Shown here: piece after piece, positions 44,624 to 56,312 of the stretch
Layout: every line of letters begins with the position of its first letter
Numbering within the stretch: position 1 is the stretch's first letter
Assembly (NCBI GenBank): GCA_036346405.1
Contig: CM070558.1
Location: 124,001 to 188,000 of the forward strand
From: Phyllostachys edulis
Lineage: Eukaryota; Streptophyta; Magnoliopsida; Poales; Poaceae
Direction: 5' to 3'
DNA: 64,000 nucleotides
The notes under the pieces: model-generated
The model's database searches: none
What the model was told of the DNA's origin: nothing
What the model saw: the letters and a program-made list of their open reading frames with translations, nothing else
Program-made: the position numbers and the translations under genes

Positions 44624-44703
44624 CTCCCTCCGTTCATTAATAAATGATGTTTCCCTTCATTTATTTGCACTAGCTGGCGTCAAATAATAAAACACGGAGG
44701 TAG
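44624..44703. mobile_element. Short Stowaway MITE (Tc1/mariner), 80 bp
   Basis: It starts CTCCCTCCGTTC and ends ACGGAGGTAG, with TA dinucleotides on both flanks. It is shorter than most grass Stowaways, so it is an internally deleted derivative. Confidence 0.85.
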
Positions 44704-44705
44704 TA

Positions 44706-45153
44706 CTCTTTTGGTAATATGGCTAGATTTCATCTTAAATAAGATTTTCATGAAAATGGTGCAGATTGGATTTAAGAGAAGGTAGGCATGAATGATAAGA
44801 ACACCCATTCTCGATGCAACAGGGATTAAAAACAGAGAGGAAACTGTAAAGAACACGCTGACGAGACAAACAACGTAGCACAAAGAAAAGATTACTCTTT
44901 TGATGTAACCAGGCTGAACGTTCTCCAAGATGGGGGAAAGGAAGGATCACTGGAAAAGATGAATACATCAGGGATTACACGAGAAACACGGAGCTGGAGA
45001 ACCAAACCAAAGATCGGAAAGGAGAAGGCAACAATAGAGACACTCAAATCAAGCTTATTTCGACAATGTTGATCGGCGCAGAGTCTCTGCCTTTCTTCGA
45101 AGAACAAGGCAGAGAGGGCAGTCTTGTTCAAAAAATAAGACAGAACTGGATAA
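44706..45153. other. No gene seen
   Basis: Short overlapping minus frames rich in Leu, Val and Phe occur but match no family that I can name and show no splice-consistent extension. Confidence 0.35.
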
Positions 45154-45158
45154 GAAAC

Positions 45159-46525
45159 TGTTGGAGATGTGTCCTAGAGACAATCGTAGAGATGATTATA
45201 TTTCGTTATGTTCATAATTTATTGGATAATATGTCATCTTGTTCGTTAATATTTATTAGCAAGTATGTGACTTGTTTGTGAAACTCTATTTTTTATCTTT
45301 GCGATGATTATTCTAAAGCGATCCCTAACCGGAAACATATGAAGACACATATGAATAGACTAGCATATGTATTGGTTGATGACCATATTTCACGGATCAT
45401 AAATATGGAGATATCAAATCAATAATATGGACACATGTTAGCGAACATGGGGTTGGATCTACCCACCATGAGGCACTGCAAGAACATTATATTCTTATAT
45501 ATCATCAGTTAGTCTCATTTACAATGTGTATGCTATATCCTTAGACTTGAGGTCATCGCACATACTCGAGGTGTGTAGTGACTTACTTAGGGATTGCCAA
45601 ACGCTACCCCGTAACTGGGTAGTTATAAAGGTAGCTTTTGGGTTTGTCATGATACATGCGTCGAGGCATGGTCGATCAAGATAGGATTTTCCCCCTCCAT
45701 TCCACGGGAGAGATATCTCTAGGCCTGTTGAGTGATCAGATTCCAGAAATGCATGACTATGCTACTCGCAGTTAAAGAGTTAACCATAGTCGAGGAATTC
45801 AAGTCACGTGATCGAGAAAGAGTAGTCAAGCTAACCAACTAGGAGGGCACATACTCGCCTTGAGTTTGATCGATATCGTGAAGCAAAGGGAAATACATAT
45901 GAGATTTGTTAAGGTTCGTCCGATGTGATCTTTATGTATACTTGGGAGTCGGCATGTCCTGCTAGGGGCCACTACCAATTAATAGACGAGTAGGAGTACT
46001 CGGGCCATGTCCAAGTGTACGTGAACCTATAGGGTCGCACGTTTAAAGGGTTGGGACACATTTTGGATGGTGATCCGAATTCTTATGGGTCACGAGTTCC
46101 TAATGGACCTCAAAGTTCGAGACCCATCATGGATGCCTATATATAGAGGGGCGCTGGCACAGTGTTAGTGTGATTTTTTGGAATTCCTGAAACCCTAGCG
46201 GCCACACCTCCCTCACCCAAAACCGTGCAGCTAGCGCTAGCACTCCTGTGCGTGGTGTCCTGCCCTGTACGTGTAGATACCTTGGAGGCGTTGCTGCGAG
46301 GCTTCAACGCTAGGATGATCCGCAACTTGTGACGGTCACGAGGAGCACTTGGAGGAGGCATGAGGCTAGTACGACTACAACCGCACCAACGAGCCACATC
46401 GACTCTTCTTCTGCTGCGAGTCTGTATGTCTAGTGGTAATCCTGTGATCTATTACTAGTGGAGGTTCCTTGGTTGCATAGTAATTTTTTGAATTTGCGCT
46501 AGTGTAGCCTACTCATGTTCGTTCA
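45159..46525 (+). mobile_element. Angela-type Copia solo LTR
   Basis: It starts TGTTGGAGATGTGTCCTAGA and ends GTTCGTTCA, with a perfect 5 bp duplication GAAAC (45154-45158 and 46526-46530). A TATA box (CCTATATATAGAGG) is at about 46136-46149. It is the same family as 13745 but in the opposite orientation. No internal domain. Confidence 0.92.
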
Positions 46526-46530
46526 GAAAC

Positions 46531-47431
46531 AACGCGCATTACGCAGAGAGATTTTTTATAAAAAAAATCAAGTGATGCCACATTCTGAAACAAAACTGTC
46601 AAAGCCGATTTCCACATACCCAAACCGCGATCTTCTTTTCAGGAAGGGGATCAAATTATGATATATAATAGTAGGGTGTTACCATAACAAAAGAATTTCA
46701 TATCATAAACAAAACATACCAAAATGCAAAAAGAAAGGAACCAAATCTCCTCAGAAAGAATAGGCCTGCATGCCCTTGGAAACAATAGGATATCCATAGA
46801 AGAGTTTAGCAATAAAGAAGCACAAGAACTTGAATGCATGTATATAATTGTAACAAACTATGTTTGATGCGCAAAGTATGTCAAGAAAAATATCTTATCT
46901 TAATTAGGAGTGCTGTGGTAGGCTTGTTACAATCTTTCTGTTCTCTTGGATAGAATTGTCACATTGTGTTGAATTATCACAACATTTTGTTAGAGGTATA
47001 TAAACCCAAATCTAAACATGGAAAATAATATGAAACTACAAAGAATAGAGCACGCATCAGTTTTTAGGGATTAGCAACAAGAAGCACCACGAATTTTGAA
47101 CTCCATTAATTTATCACAGTCAAAGAATAGCTTTATCTAAGTGTATGTAATCTGAACAGTTCTGAATAGTACAACATATGAAAACTGAATTGATAGTAAA
47201 CATTTTTTACAAGTGAATGTAGAGGGAGAAGGAGCTCCCTGCATTTCATAGTAAACTTGAAGGAGAACTTCCGTGTGCAGTGAATGACGGGCTAAGCTTT
47301 GTGCACTGATGATCAAATAGGCATTTCAAAAGTAGAGACCTGCGATGTACGACTGTGCTAACTTATTAGGAACTTTAATAACACATGTTAGAATTGAAAA
47401 GGCTAGGGCTTTATTGATTTAAAGCCACCAC
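46531..47431. other. No gene seen
   Basis: AT-rich spacer. Nothing beyond short chance ORFs. Confidence 0.4.
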
Positions 47432-48099
47432 AGCTGTCCACCATGGGCCACAAAGCTAGCCCGATGATCCCATAGCCCATATCGCAGCCCACAGCCCACT
47501 CCATGATAGTGGACTGCGTGATGGAAGAGACGGAGAAGGAAGAAGAAGACACAAAGACACTTATGGGTTTGGGCTCGGAGAGGGGAGTTCCCTTCGTTGA
47601 TTGCTTTTCTTCTTGTTGTTAGTTACTTGGGCTGTCGCGGTTATTCTTCTTTAGTTATTGCCTGGTTTCTTGCCTTTTGTTTCTTGTTACAATACTCCAT
47701 CCCTTTCCCAACTAAACTAACCAACCCTTCATTAACACTCGGCATAGTTTAGCGGGGTGGCACCATGTCTCTCAGACATATTATCAAAGTTTAATTTCTA
47801 CCAACCATAATGTTAGGTGGGTTATTTGTGTAGATTTTTCACTAGTATTTTTTGGGAGTTGGACTCGACGCTTGTGGATTGTGGAAAGCAGATCCTCTCG
47901 CATTAGGTAATTCTCTCCACCATCCGATCTAAAACGAACGGTCTAGATCAAGTGCTACATTACCCCCAAGAAAACAGGGAAAAACCACTACAACGTGTTG
48001 CGCTACAATAGATATGCTACTGTTTTTACAAAGGCTCTTTCATAAAGGTTGCTATCATGTAATCGCTTTTACGATATCGAATTATTGTTTATACGGTAA
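47432..48099. repeat. Dispersed repeat, copy 1 (about 670 bp), cut by a Helitron end
   Basis: Matches 52815-53477 almost base for base from CACAGCTGTCCACCATGG to TTTATACGGTAA, in the same orientation. The match stops exactly at the A of A|CTAG, where a Helitron 3' terminus begins. It is probably an LTR segment, because copy 2 lies beside a primer-binding-site motif, but the LTR edges are not resolved. Confidence 0.8.
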
Positions 48100-48130
48100 C
48101 TAGTCAAGTGCCCGTGCGTTGCAACGAAGT
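48100..48130 (-). mobile_element. Helitron 3' terminus
   Basis: Read on the minus strand, GTTGCAACGCACGGGCA is followed by CTTGACTAG and then T. This is a GC-rich subterminal hairpin zone followed by CTAG with insertion before a T, the diagnostic plant Helitron 3' end. The stem is degenerate on one side. The uninterrupted copy at 53470-53485 shows the pre-insertion site as GGTAA|TTC. The element would extend to the right; its 5' TC end was not found. Confidence 0.6.
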
Positions 48131-49966
48131 ACCAAAAGAAAGTGATACATATCATGAAACATAATCCCATATGTATAATTGAATGTATTTGCATACATTT
48201 TCCTCAAAAAATATATTGGCATACAAAAACAACTTATATAGCACCATTATAATAATGTTGTAATCGCTATTAAAGGATAAAAAGGAGGGATATAAACAAC
48301 TAAATTTATTTCAGCATTATAAAGCACCTAAGGGCTAAATCTCATGCATGGCTAAAAGAAAAGTGTAAGTTACAAACTATCCTTGCTTTACCCAATAATA
48401 TAGAGGACGTGTTTTCCTTATCCATCTTCAATTCATTTATTTATTTTCTATCGCTACTTTTGCCAAGCATCTCAAAGACGTTTCTCAACTCCTTGCACAA
48501 TTGTTGCGCTGCAATGGAATCCCAAAAAACACATAAATGTTATTCCAAGAGGCTATATGTTAGACTAAACCAAGTATTTGAGTTAGCACCTAACGGTTGC
48601 TCCAATAAAATACTAACACATGTTTCGATTCAAAGATCAACAACATCTCAAGTTCAAGACATCAGTCTTACGGGGAACTCATTCGCCTCAAAATTAACAT
48701 GGGAGCTTAGTCTCATAGACTTACAAGGAAACTTTAGGAAGAGAGGGAGAATAGAACAAGATATTCAACAAAATATCCTACAACATCCCTCAATGACCGG
48801 TTGATCACCTTCTAGTTCAATTAGGGCTAAACAACTTATGTGGACTTTATTGCTCGCATCCACCACTTGATCTACAAAACCAAAGAAGAAATATGGTATA
48901 TTATTTCCTTGTTCAAAAGCAAATGCAAGATGGCAGAGGTGTCCACTATAAAATACTGATTGATATTACAAACTTTTGAAGAATGGCTCTTTCATCAAAA
49001 ATTGGAGTGCATATCAAAAGCATCTAGCATTTTTCACCACGATATCATGTATCACATTTTGTAGATGTTTACCTCGATGAAATTTTTTCTCGAATCAAAA
49101 CCGAATAAATATACCAGTTATCAGATACCATGTCACTCAAAGTCAGACACATACCACCATAAAATTTCATTGGGGTCAGCAGTTAGCTAGGTAGCTGGAT
49201 GTAATCTAAATTCCAGAATGAACCACTAAAATGACCACAACCTTGTAATTAGCATGAATCTGAGCACTCACAATTCAAGTTAAGACAATAGTACATGGAG
49301 ATTTGTAATTTTTTAAAGCGACCAAATCTTTATGCTGTAATTTAATGTGTATATGTAAGGTCATATAACAAAGAGCTATAATTTTTAAACTGATGAGCCT
49401 CGGCGATGAACACAAACACAAGATATGCCGGCAGAGGAAGCTCCACCACTATCTGTTGTTGAAATCGCAACCAACTTGAAGACTAATAGTGAAAGCAGTT
49501 TACATAAACACACATGCAATAAATTTTATTCTTGCCTTTACAAACAGGCAATGGTTTATATACAAAAGAAATGCAGAAATCAAGAGCCCACTTCCAATGT
49601 TTATGTATGCACATTATACAGAAGAATTATGTAAACTGCCATGACATTATACATAGGTAGATTTTCAACATCTAGAAGCAATTGGGTTTAGTAGTACTCT
49701 AGCAATTCATTGATCTAATTGTTGTAAGTCAGCACATGTCAACAAGCTTTTCTACCACACACATCTCATGTTGTTCACGACTCCTGTGAAAAGAAACATT
49801 TGAGTCTTGTAGGTTAGAGGAGTTGGTAGGAAAAAAACAATTTGAACTCAGTTCAGATCGCCATCTATCTACCAAACAAGAACAATTTGAGCTCAGTTCA
49901 GAGGAGTTGGAATCACATAAAATAAACTGATCCACCCAACCATGACCGGTAGACAAAATGACTCAC
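48131..49966. other. No certain gene; possible Helitron interior
   Basis: AT-rich sequence with a 131-codon plus frame (48409-48804) that I do not recognise. It lacks a clear promoter or splice context. Confidence 0.35.
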
Positions 49967-51269
49967 CTTGCTGCTGGCGAACTTCTCGTCATAGAGAGAG
50001 TCCCTCCATGATGCAAACATTCTGCAATGTTTGAAAACAAATTCAGATGCTAAATAAATTCGTGGTCAAAAGTTCATATGACCAAAAGAAGTTTATTTCA
50101 TCGAAGTTAACACAAAGAAACCAAATTGAATTAAGTCAGTAAACATACCTTACTCTGAGGCATCCGATCAACCCCCTTTCTTGCTGGAAGTAGCAACAAA
50201 ATAATTAAATCGGTTACAAACAACACGTAAAGCACATCAAAGTTACAAAATGGGAAACTAATAAACATGATGCATCCACTTTTGAGACTTTTACCGACAA
50301 CACGAGGCACATTTGTTGTGGCCTTGGGGTTGGGGATTTTTGAGGTAGCAGCAGTTACGCCTAGAGCTTTATTGGGTTTGCCAAGTGTTCTCTGAATGGA
50401 AGCACGAACATTGTCAAACTGCTCGGTCTCAAGGCTTTCCAGCATCCAGCTTTTGCTTTCAAGTGTCGAGTTCGTTGACTCCCCTGACCTCCACATTTCC
50501 TCCACGATTCAGCAGACTGAACCTTGCGCTGCGAGAATGTGTTGTTTACAATGGCAAATTCCTTGGTATTCAGAACACCTGCCCACATCAAGAAACGTTA
50601 GGAGTTGTTATGTATCTAAATCATGATGCACAAGTCTATATAACAAGCGGCAATGACAGAGCAGAAAGGGAAATCTTAAAAGCGGCAATGTATTTGCTGC
50701 GTATTTCTCCTACTCAATCATCTATCTAGGTAGATCATTCCAAAATTCAAACTACAAAAGAGTTATGGTCTTTGTAACATAGGAAATTCATTTTCTAACT
50801 TCTGGCTGGGTGACAATATTCTAGTCCAACACTGGCTTAAGCAATAAAGTAAGTAGAGAGCATGAGACAAACAGCTGTATCTGCTTATGTTTACTCACAT
50901 TTCAAGCTCAAACTAAATCACTTCGCCATAGATTTAATTGAAACTTCCACAAAAAATGGCTTCTAGAGTGAAAACTTCAAGCGAGGAGGTGGACGGCGTA
51001 GGGCCAGTCGTCGGTGGCGGCGCCCAGGGACGCGGCCTGTGAGTCACATCGGGAATCACATCAAGGAGGGAGGCGCCTCGCCGCTAACCCTTACGCAGGG
51101 GTAGGGTGGGAGAGACGTGAGGGAGGGGCAGTTGGGGGTACCTAGAGGAGGTCGTCGTAGAGGGGGCCGACGGCGGAGTAGGACTTGGCGGAGAGGGCAG
51201 CGTGGACGGCGACAGTGATGCCGAGGACGACGATGAGCTTGGGGAAGTAGGCCTGGTTGGCACAAGCGT
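49967..51269 (-). pseudogene. Exon-like fragments of an unrecognised gene, 5' end cut by an LTR
   Basis: Minus strand, in order: 51269-51143, reading QAYFPKLIVVLGITVAVHAA then SAKSYSAVGPLYDDLL before GTACCC; about 50525-50295, reading WMLESLETEQFDNVRASIQR then TLGKPNKALGV, followed by GTAAAAG; 50183-50149, reading RKGVDRMPQSK and GTATGT; and 50021-49967, reading MFASWRDSLYDEKFASSK and GTGAGT. The first piece has a membrane-span-like segment. Exons 2 and 3 join in phase; the phase of the last is uncertain. The left-most upstream base is the junction with an Angela LTR fragment, so the start is lost. I do not recognise the family. These may be remains of a broken host gene or cargo of the Helitron whose end is at 48100. 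Confidence 0.45.
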
Positions 51270-51270
51270 C

Positions 51271-52159
51271 GATCGAGAAAGTATTGAACAATCCATGGAT
51301 GACACAACATCTCACCTGGAGTTCAACCAGATATCGTGAGGCAAAAGGAGAATACACGAGTAGGTCGCTTAGTTCGAATAGTTACGGACTGATCGTATGG
51401 AGATACGAGCTGGTCGTAGACTGGTTGAACGTAATCACAGAGTGGTCGTAACCTGGTCGTAAGGAGTTACGAACTGGTCATATAGAGATAGGACCTGGTC
51501 ATAAGTGATGAGGACCTGGTCGTAGATCATATTGCATTAAGGTTCATCCGATAATTTATGTTTATTCAGGAATCGTTATGTTCTGCTAGGAGCCGCTAAC
51601 AACTCGTGGTCGGAAAGGCTTTCCGAGTCACAACCGATTATGCATAAACCTAATGGGTCACACACTTAACGGGTTAGAACTAACCAGTACGGATACGATT
51701 CGTCAAATGTGTTCAGATAGGATCTGTCATGCGCACTATATAAGGAGATGCATGAGGTTGTTTGGGGAGGGTGAATCACCACCGAAATCCTAGCCGCCAT
51801 CTTCCTGAGAGCTCTGCCGTGCGACTTGGTGCTAGTACACCAGCGTACAGTTGTTCCTTCCCTGGACGTGTGGATACCATAGAGGCGCTACTGCGACTGT
51901 TGCGCTTGAGGACGATCCGCGATCTTCACAAAGAACCGCAGAGGTTGCTGGAGGAGACGATCGACTCGCGAGGACGTTGGACGATTGACTACGACCACTA
52001 CATCGACGCGCTCTATGTTGGACCGGGCTGCTCCAACCCTTCTTCCGCTGCTCTGCGCGTCTGGTGGTAACGATCTGTGATCATCTACTTGCTTGGTTTC
52101 CTGGTTTGCGTGGTAGAAATTTTTATTTGTTGCTATCGTAGCCTACCCGTACCCCAACA
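51271..52159 (+). mobile_element. Angela-type LTR, 5'-truncated
   Basis: It begins inside the family sequence (GATCGAGAAAGTATTGAAC) and ends CCTACCCGTACCCCAACA, the complete family 3' end. A TATA box (CACTATATAAGG) is at about 51734-51745. U3 (51384-51530) is rich in CTGGTCGTA words. There is no primer-binding site after the end, so it is not the 5' LTR of an intact element. Confidence 0.85.
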
Positions 52160-52583
52160 AGCTAGCCATCATCATGGTCGACGAATTACGTCAAGCACCT
52201 GGTGGGCATCGTGGTAGTGCAGCTGATGGCAGTGGAGAGGGCAACGTCGAGGTCCGCATCGACGATGGGGGTGTTGATGAGGCCGCGTGAGGTGCTGTAG
52301 ACTTAGGGGCGAGCGCAGATGTGCCCTCCGGCAGTGGCGACGAGGACATGGCTCCAGTGACTAGGGGCACTAGGGTAAGCACGTCAACGTCATGGTTGGA
52401 GCACGATGTCGAACAGGTGGGGGGCATCGCGTCGGTGAGATTGGTGGAGTTGATGGTGGCGGCGTCGCTGTTGGCATCGAGCTCCTCGGCGGCGACTGCC
52501 ACCACGGAAGACTTGAGGCTCTCTAGTTGAGGCAACACCCTCTCACACAGTGTGATCGCCCGCTTCAGATATACCCGAATCAA
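52160..52583 (-). other. Low-complexity frame next to a Copia-type primer site
   Basis: A 135-codon minus frame (52191-52598) is Ser/Thr/Ala/Pro rich and starts near the primer-binding site, where gag would be, but it has no gag motif that I can recognise. It could be a diverged or replaced leader of a non-autonomous element. Confidence 0.35.
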
Positions 52584-53484
52584 GGGCTCTGATACCACAT
52601 TGTCATGTTCCTGCCTTGCTAATACAAATTACATTGATAATTGAAGAATAACCAGTGGGAATTGAATAGAGTTGAGACTGGGAGTAGCAGAGAATCCGGG
52701 ATACGCAGCAAGAAGGAAGGAAATACAAGGAGTAGACAGAGGAGTCGAGGGAGGAGGAAGGCAATAGCCAATTTCATTTTAGTCCAATCCCTGTTGCTTA
52801 GCTTCTGCTCTCTTTTAAAGCTACCACAGCTGTCCACCATGGGCCACAAAGCTAGCCCGATAATACCATAGCCCATATCACAGCCCACAGCCCAATCCAT
52901 GACAGTGGACTGCGTGATGGAAGAGGCGGAGAAGGAAGAAGAAGACACAAAGACACTTATGGGTTTGGGCTCGGAGAGGGGAGTTCCCTTCGTTGATTGC
53001 TTTTTCTTCTTGTTTGTTAGTTACTTGGGCTGTCGCGGTTCTTCTTCTTTAGCTATTGCCTGGTTTCTTGCCTTTTGTTTCTTGTTACAATACTCCATCC
53101 CTTTCCCAACTAACCAACCCTTCGTTAACACTCAGCATAGTTTAGCGGGGTGGCACCATGTCTCTCAGACATATGATCAAAGTTTAATTTCTACCAACCA
53201 TAATGTTAGGTGGGTTATTTGTGTAGATTTTTCACTAGCATTTTTTGGGAGTTGGACTCGACGCTTGTGGATTGTGGAAAGTAGATCCTCTTGCATTAGG
53301 TAATTCTCTCCACCATCCGATCTAAAACGAACGGTCTAGATCAAGGGCTACATTACCCCCAAGAAAACAGGGAAAAACCACTACAGCGTGTTGCGCTACA
53401 ATAGATATTTCACTGTTTTTATAGTGCTGCTGTCATGTACTGTTTTACGCATACTGGAATTATTGTTTATACGGTAATTCTCTG
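52584..53484 (-). mobile_element. Primer-binding site and putative LTR of a minus-strand Copia-like element (repeat copy 2)
   Basis: The minus strand of 52584-52597 reads TGGTATCAGAGCCC, then three bases, then a TG-initiated segment from 52601. Bases 52815 to about 53477 match 47432-48099. Left copy 1 lacks about 170 bases present here after the start. If the two copies are the LTRs of one element, it would span about 6 kb with no gag-pol and with nested material inside. The CA end is not clear. Confidence 0.5.
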
Positions 53485-53528
53485 CAGTATAGCAGAGGAT
53501 CCGGATCAGTATAGCAGAGGATCCGGAT
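53485..53528. repeat. Two perfect 22 bp tandem units
   Basis: CAGTATAGCAGAGGATCCGG, followed by AT, occurs twice head to tail. Each unit contains the palindrome ATCCGGAT. Confidence 0.95.
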
Positions 53529-56312
53529 CCTGAGTTTTGAGCCTTAAAATGATTGCAGTTGCTCCCCTTCTTTTTCTCCCTTTCTTTTCTTTTCTTTTTT
53601 TTTTAAAAAAAATCCACTTTCCCTTCTGTTAACAGGTCTCACATGCACGGCAACAATTTCATAAGAAACAATGTATGCAATCTAGAAAAGAAAGAAGAAG
53701 AAAAATCAAGCCTTCCAAACAAGCCTCAGATTGCTCCTCTCAGCCGTTTTCCTGTGAAATTCTTTAATCGCGGCCTTAAATTACAAAAGAACAAACAGGT
53801 AAATTATAAACAATCTGGTGAAGTATATAAGAAAACTCTTTAGCATCATGTTTCGTTAATTGGAATTCTAATCTACGCAAACAACGTTTTAGAGTAACTA
53901 TTTTACTGCCAAACACAAAAACTGGATCCCCTCCAGATCTCCCATGAATTCTCACCTCTTACAAGCAAAAAAAATCCATCATCAAGCACATTCCTAACAA
54001 ACTTTTCCCAAACGGGAAATGATTGCATAAAGAGTATATATATCACACCAACTCCTTAAACTACTCCTTAAAAGATCACCATTCGTCGGTCTCCAATTGA
54101 TTGATATTAGCACTGCTAGTGTACTACTCAAAGACAGCAAAATGCATCCTAGCCACAAAGGAAAGGATCTTCCCCCCCGCATCTTTGGTATCATGTCTTA
54201 GGGCCTGAGCCAATTGCATGCTACTCCATCCTTTCTACAAACTTTCTGACTGCTCCAGATGAGTTCAGTGCTGCGACCTGCAAATGCAATGCAGCATAAT
54301 ATCCTGTCTGCCTCTCTGCAGAACGGTGAAGAGCCATCATGCCAGAGGCACTAATCTAAAACTAAAAGGCTTCATTTTTTCAGTATTAATTCTATTCCTG
54401 CAGTGCACACTTCAGATGAACCAGATGCCCAACAACAGCAACAGCAACAGCAAAATTCCTATTATTCATGTCTAAAATGCACTTATCTGAGGAATAACAG
54501 ATCCAGTGACAGACGCACATCTTTTGACTGATCAAAAACAACACACCGATATGCATTATATACCTTCATGTTCCAACACAATGGTCTTTACCAGAGCAAG
54601 ACATACAAGGCACTTGTACCTATTACCCTGGGAAGATGCAGCATTAAAATTTAACAACATGCAGGTTTGTGCTTCTCTCTGATTCTACAAAGGGACAGAG
54701 ATCAAGATCACAACATCTTGCATGATTGCAGATAGATAGTTAAGCATGGCAACAGCACAAATGAAAACACTACAGGAATTAACTGCGCAATACTAAACTT
54801 ACGTTCATCGATTAGTTTCTTTCCCAACAACTCATTGGCTAATGTTATACACATAGGCTCTATTTTGTCAACAATGCCAGGTTTTAGCAATCCAAAATTA
54901 CTCCACATAGAGAAAGTAGTAAAATACCAAAGCAGCTCAATAATAAGGTTGAAGGTAAAAAAACATGCACTTCAGCCAAAGCCTAAAGGTTTACGATAAA
55001 AAAAAAAACACCAATCAAAGGCCAGTGTGTCCCTAGGAGGAAGGCACACAATTTTCGCCAACATATCCACTCTAGTAGAGAAAAAAAAACTGATCAATGG
55101 TGCTCAAGACCAGGTGGTATGCTAATGACCGATGAAGACCATTTGCACTCCTGATATCAGAATTGTACTATAGAACATTCGTATCATCATGTGCACTAAC
55201 TACATGTAGTCATATTTGATATCAATATATCCGGTCTTCCAAGTCATATGGTTGTCACAAATTTTCCAAGATGCAACTAGCCCAACTAAAAGCAGCACCC
55301 AGTTCCAAAGTATAACTATCCTAACAAAAAGCAGCCCTGAATTCCATAATATAACTGGTCGTAGTTCCTAACTGAAAGCAGCAATGAATATATATGCCAA
55401 GTAGCTCCCATAATGAATTCAGCACTCTGGTGCACTACTATGGTATTAATGCAAAGTGGCTTTGGATAACTGAAAGCAGTCCAAAAACTTGGTGCCTATG
55501 CAGAAATCTGAACTTGATCCTAGTTAAATTTTGTTAGGCAACATGAGACGGACCTATGTCACCAAGCTGAAATATGAGTCTCTCTATCCATTTGAAGCTG
55601 CTTGAGAAGAAACTCAAAATAGACAAATGCAGGCCTAAATTAGACCTAGGTGAATTGTGTTAGAAACCATAGCGAGTGATTTTGCAAAGCAGCAGTACAT
55701 GAATTCAGGGTGGAGGAATTACAAACGAACTCAAATAGCAAGACATGGGTACACTCGATAACAGGACTGGAGAGCCCTGCTGCGAATTTATGAATATACA
55801 CTATTAGAAACCTATGGCATTACCATCATCTCAATATAGGATAAGCAGAAATTGGGTGAAACATTAAAACCTTATTCTTGATGTGGCACAGTAGGGAGAA
55901 TTTGTCAATCTTCTCGAACAAACAAAACACTATCTATCATTCCCTAATTTGTGGTGAGCTAAATGTATGCATTTAGCAAGGAAAAAAAGGATCAGGTTGC
56001 TATCCATTAGAGATGAGAACTGAAACACCAGCGCATCACTAAGCATCACAAGCAAAAAGACTAGTAGCAGTAACTGTAGTGGGTGACATGACTGAGTTAC
56101 AACTTAGAAACAGCATCGAATTCGATCCCTCTAATCTCGGTGGAAGCTGCAGAGTTTGCGATGTTCTTTGCCCGCAAAATCCGCAGTTTCCACCGCGCTT
56201 ACTAGTAGTACTACTTACAGCACACTTGAAAGGCAGCAATAATACAAGGGAAGTGAGTGAGTGTACAACAGTACAAGCAAACTGGAGCTAACAGCTAGAG
56301 ATAGAGGCGCCG
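53529..56312. other. No gene seen; downstream flank of the lectin gene
   Basis: AT-rich spacer with a short (CAACAG)n-like run at 54429-54454 and several poly(A) runs. No conserved ORF or RNA gene. The last 200-300 bases before 56313 should be the 3' UTR of the lectin-like gene on the minus strand. Confidence 0.45.

Noticed and set aside
48409..48804. 131-codon plus ORF as a real gene
   Set aside because: No recognisable domain, AT-rich, within a region likely to be repeat; no promoter or splice evidence.
45159..52159. The two plus-strand Angela LTRs (45159-46525 and 51271-52159) as the pair of LTRs of one element
   Set aside because: The first has its own perfect GAAAC duplication on both sides, so it is a complete solo LTR; the second is 5'-truncated and has no primer site after it.
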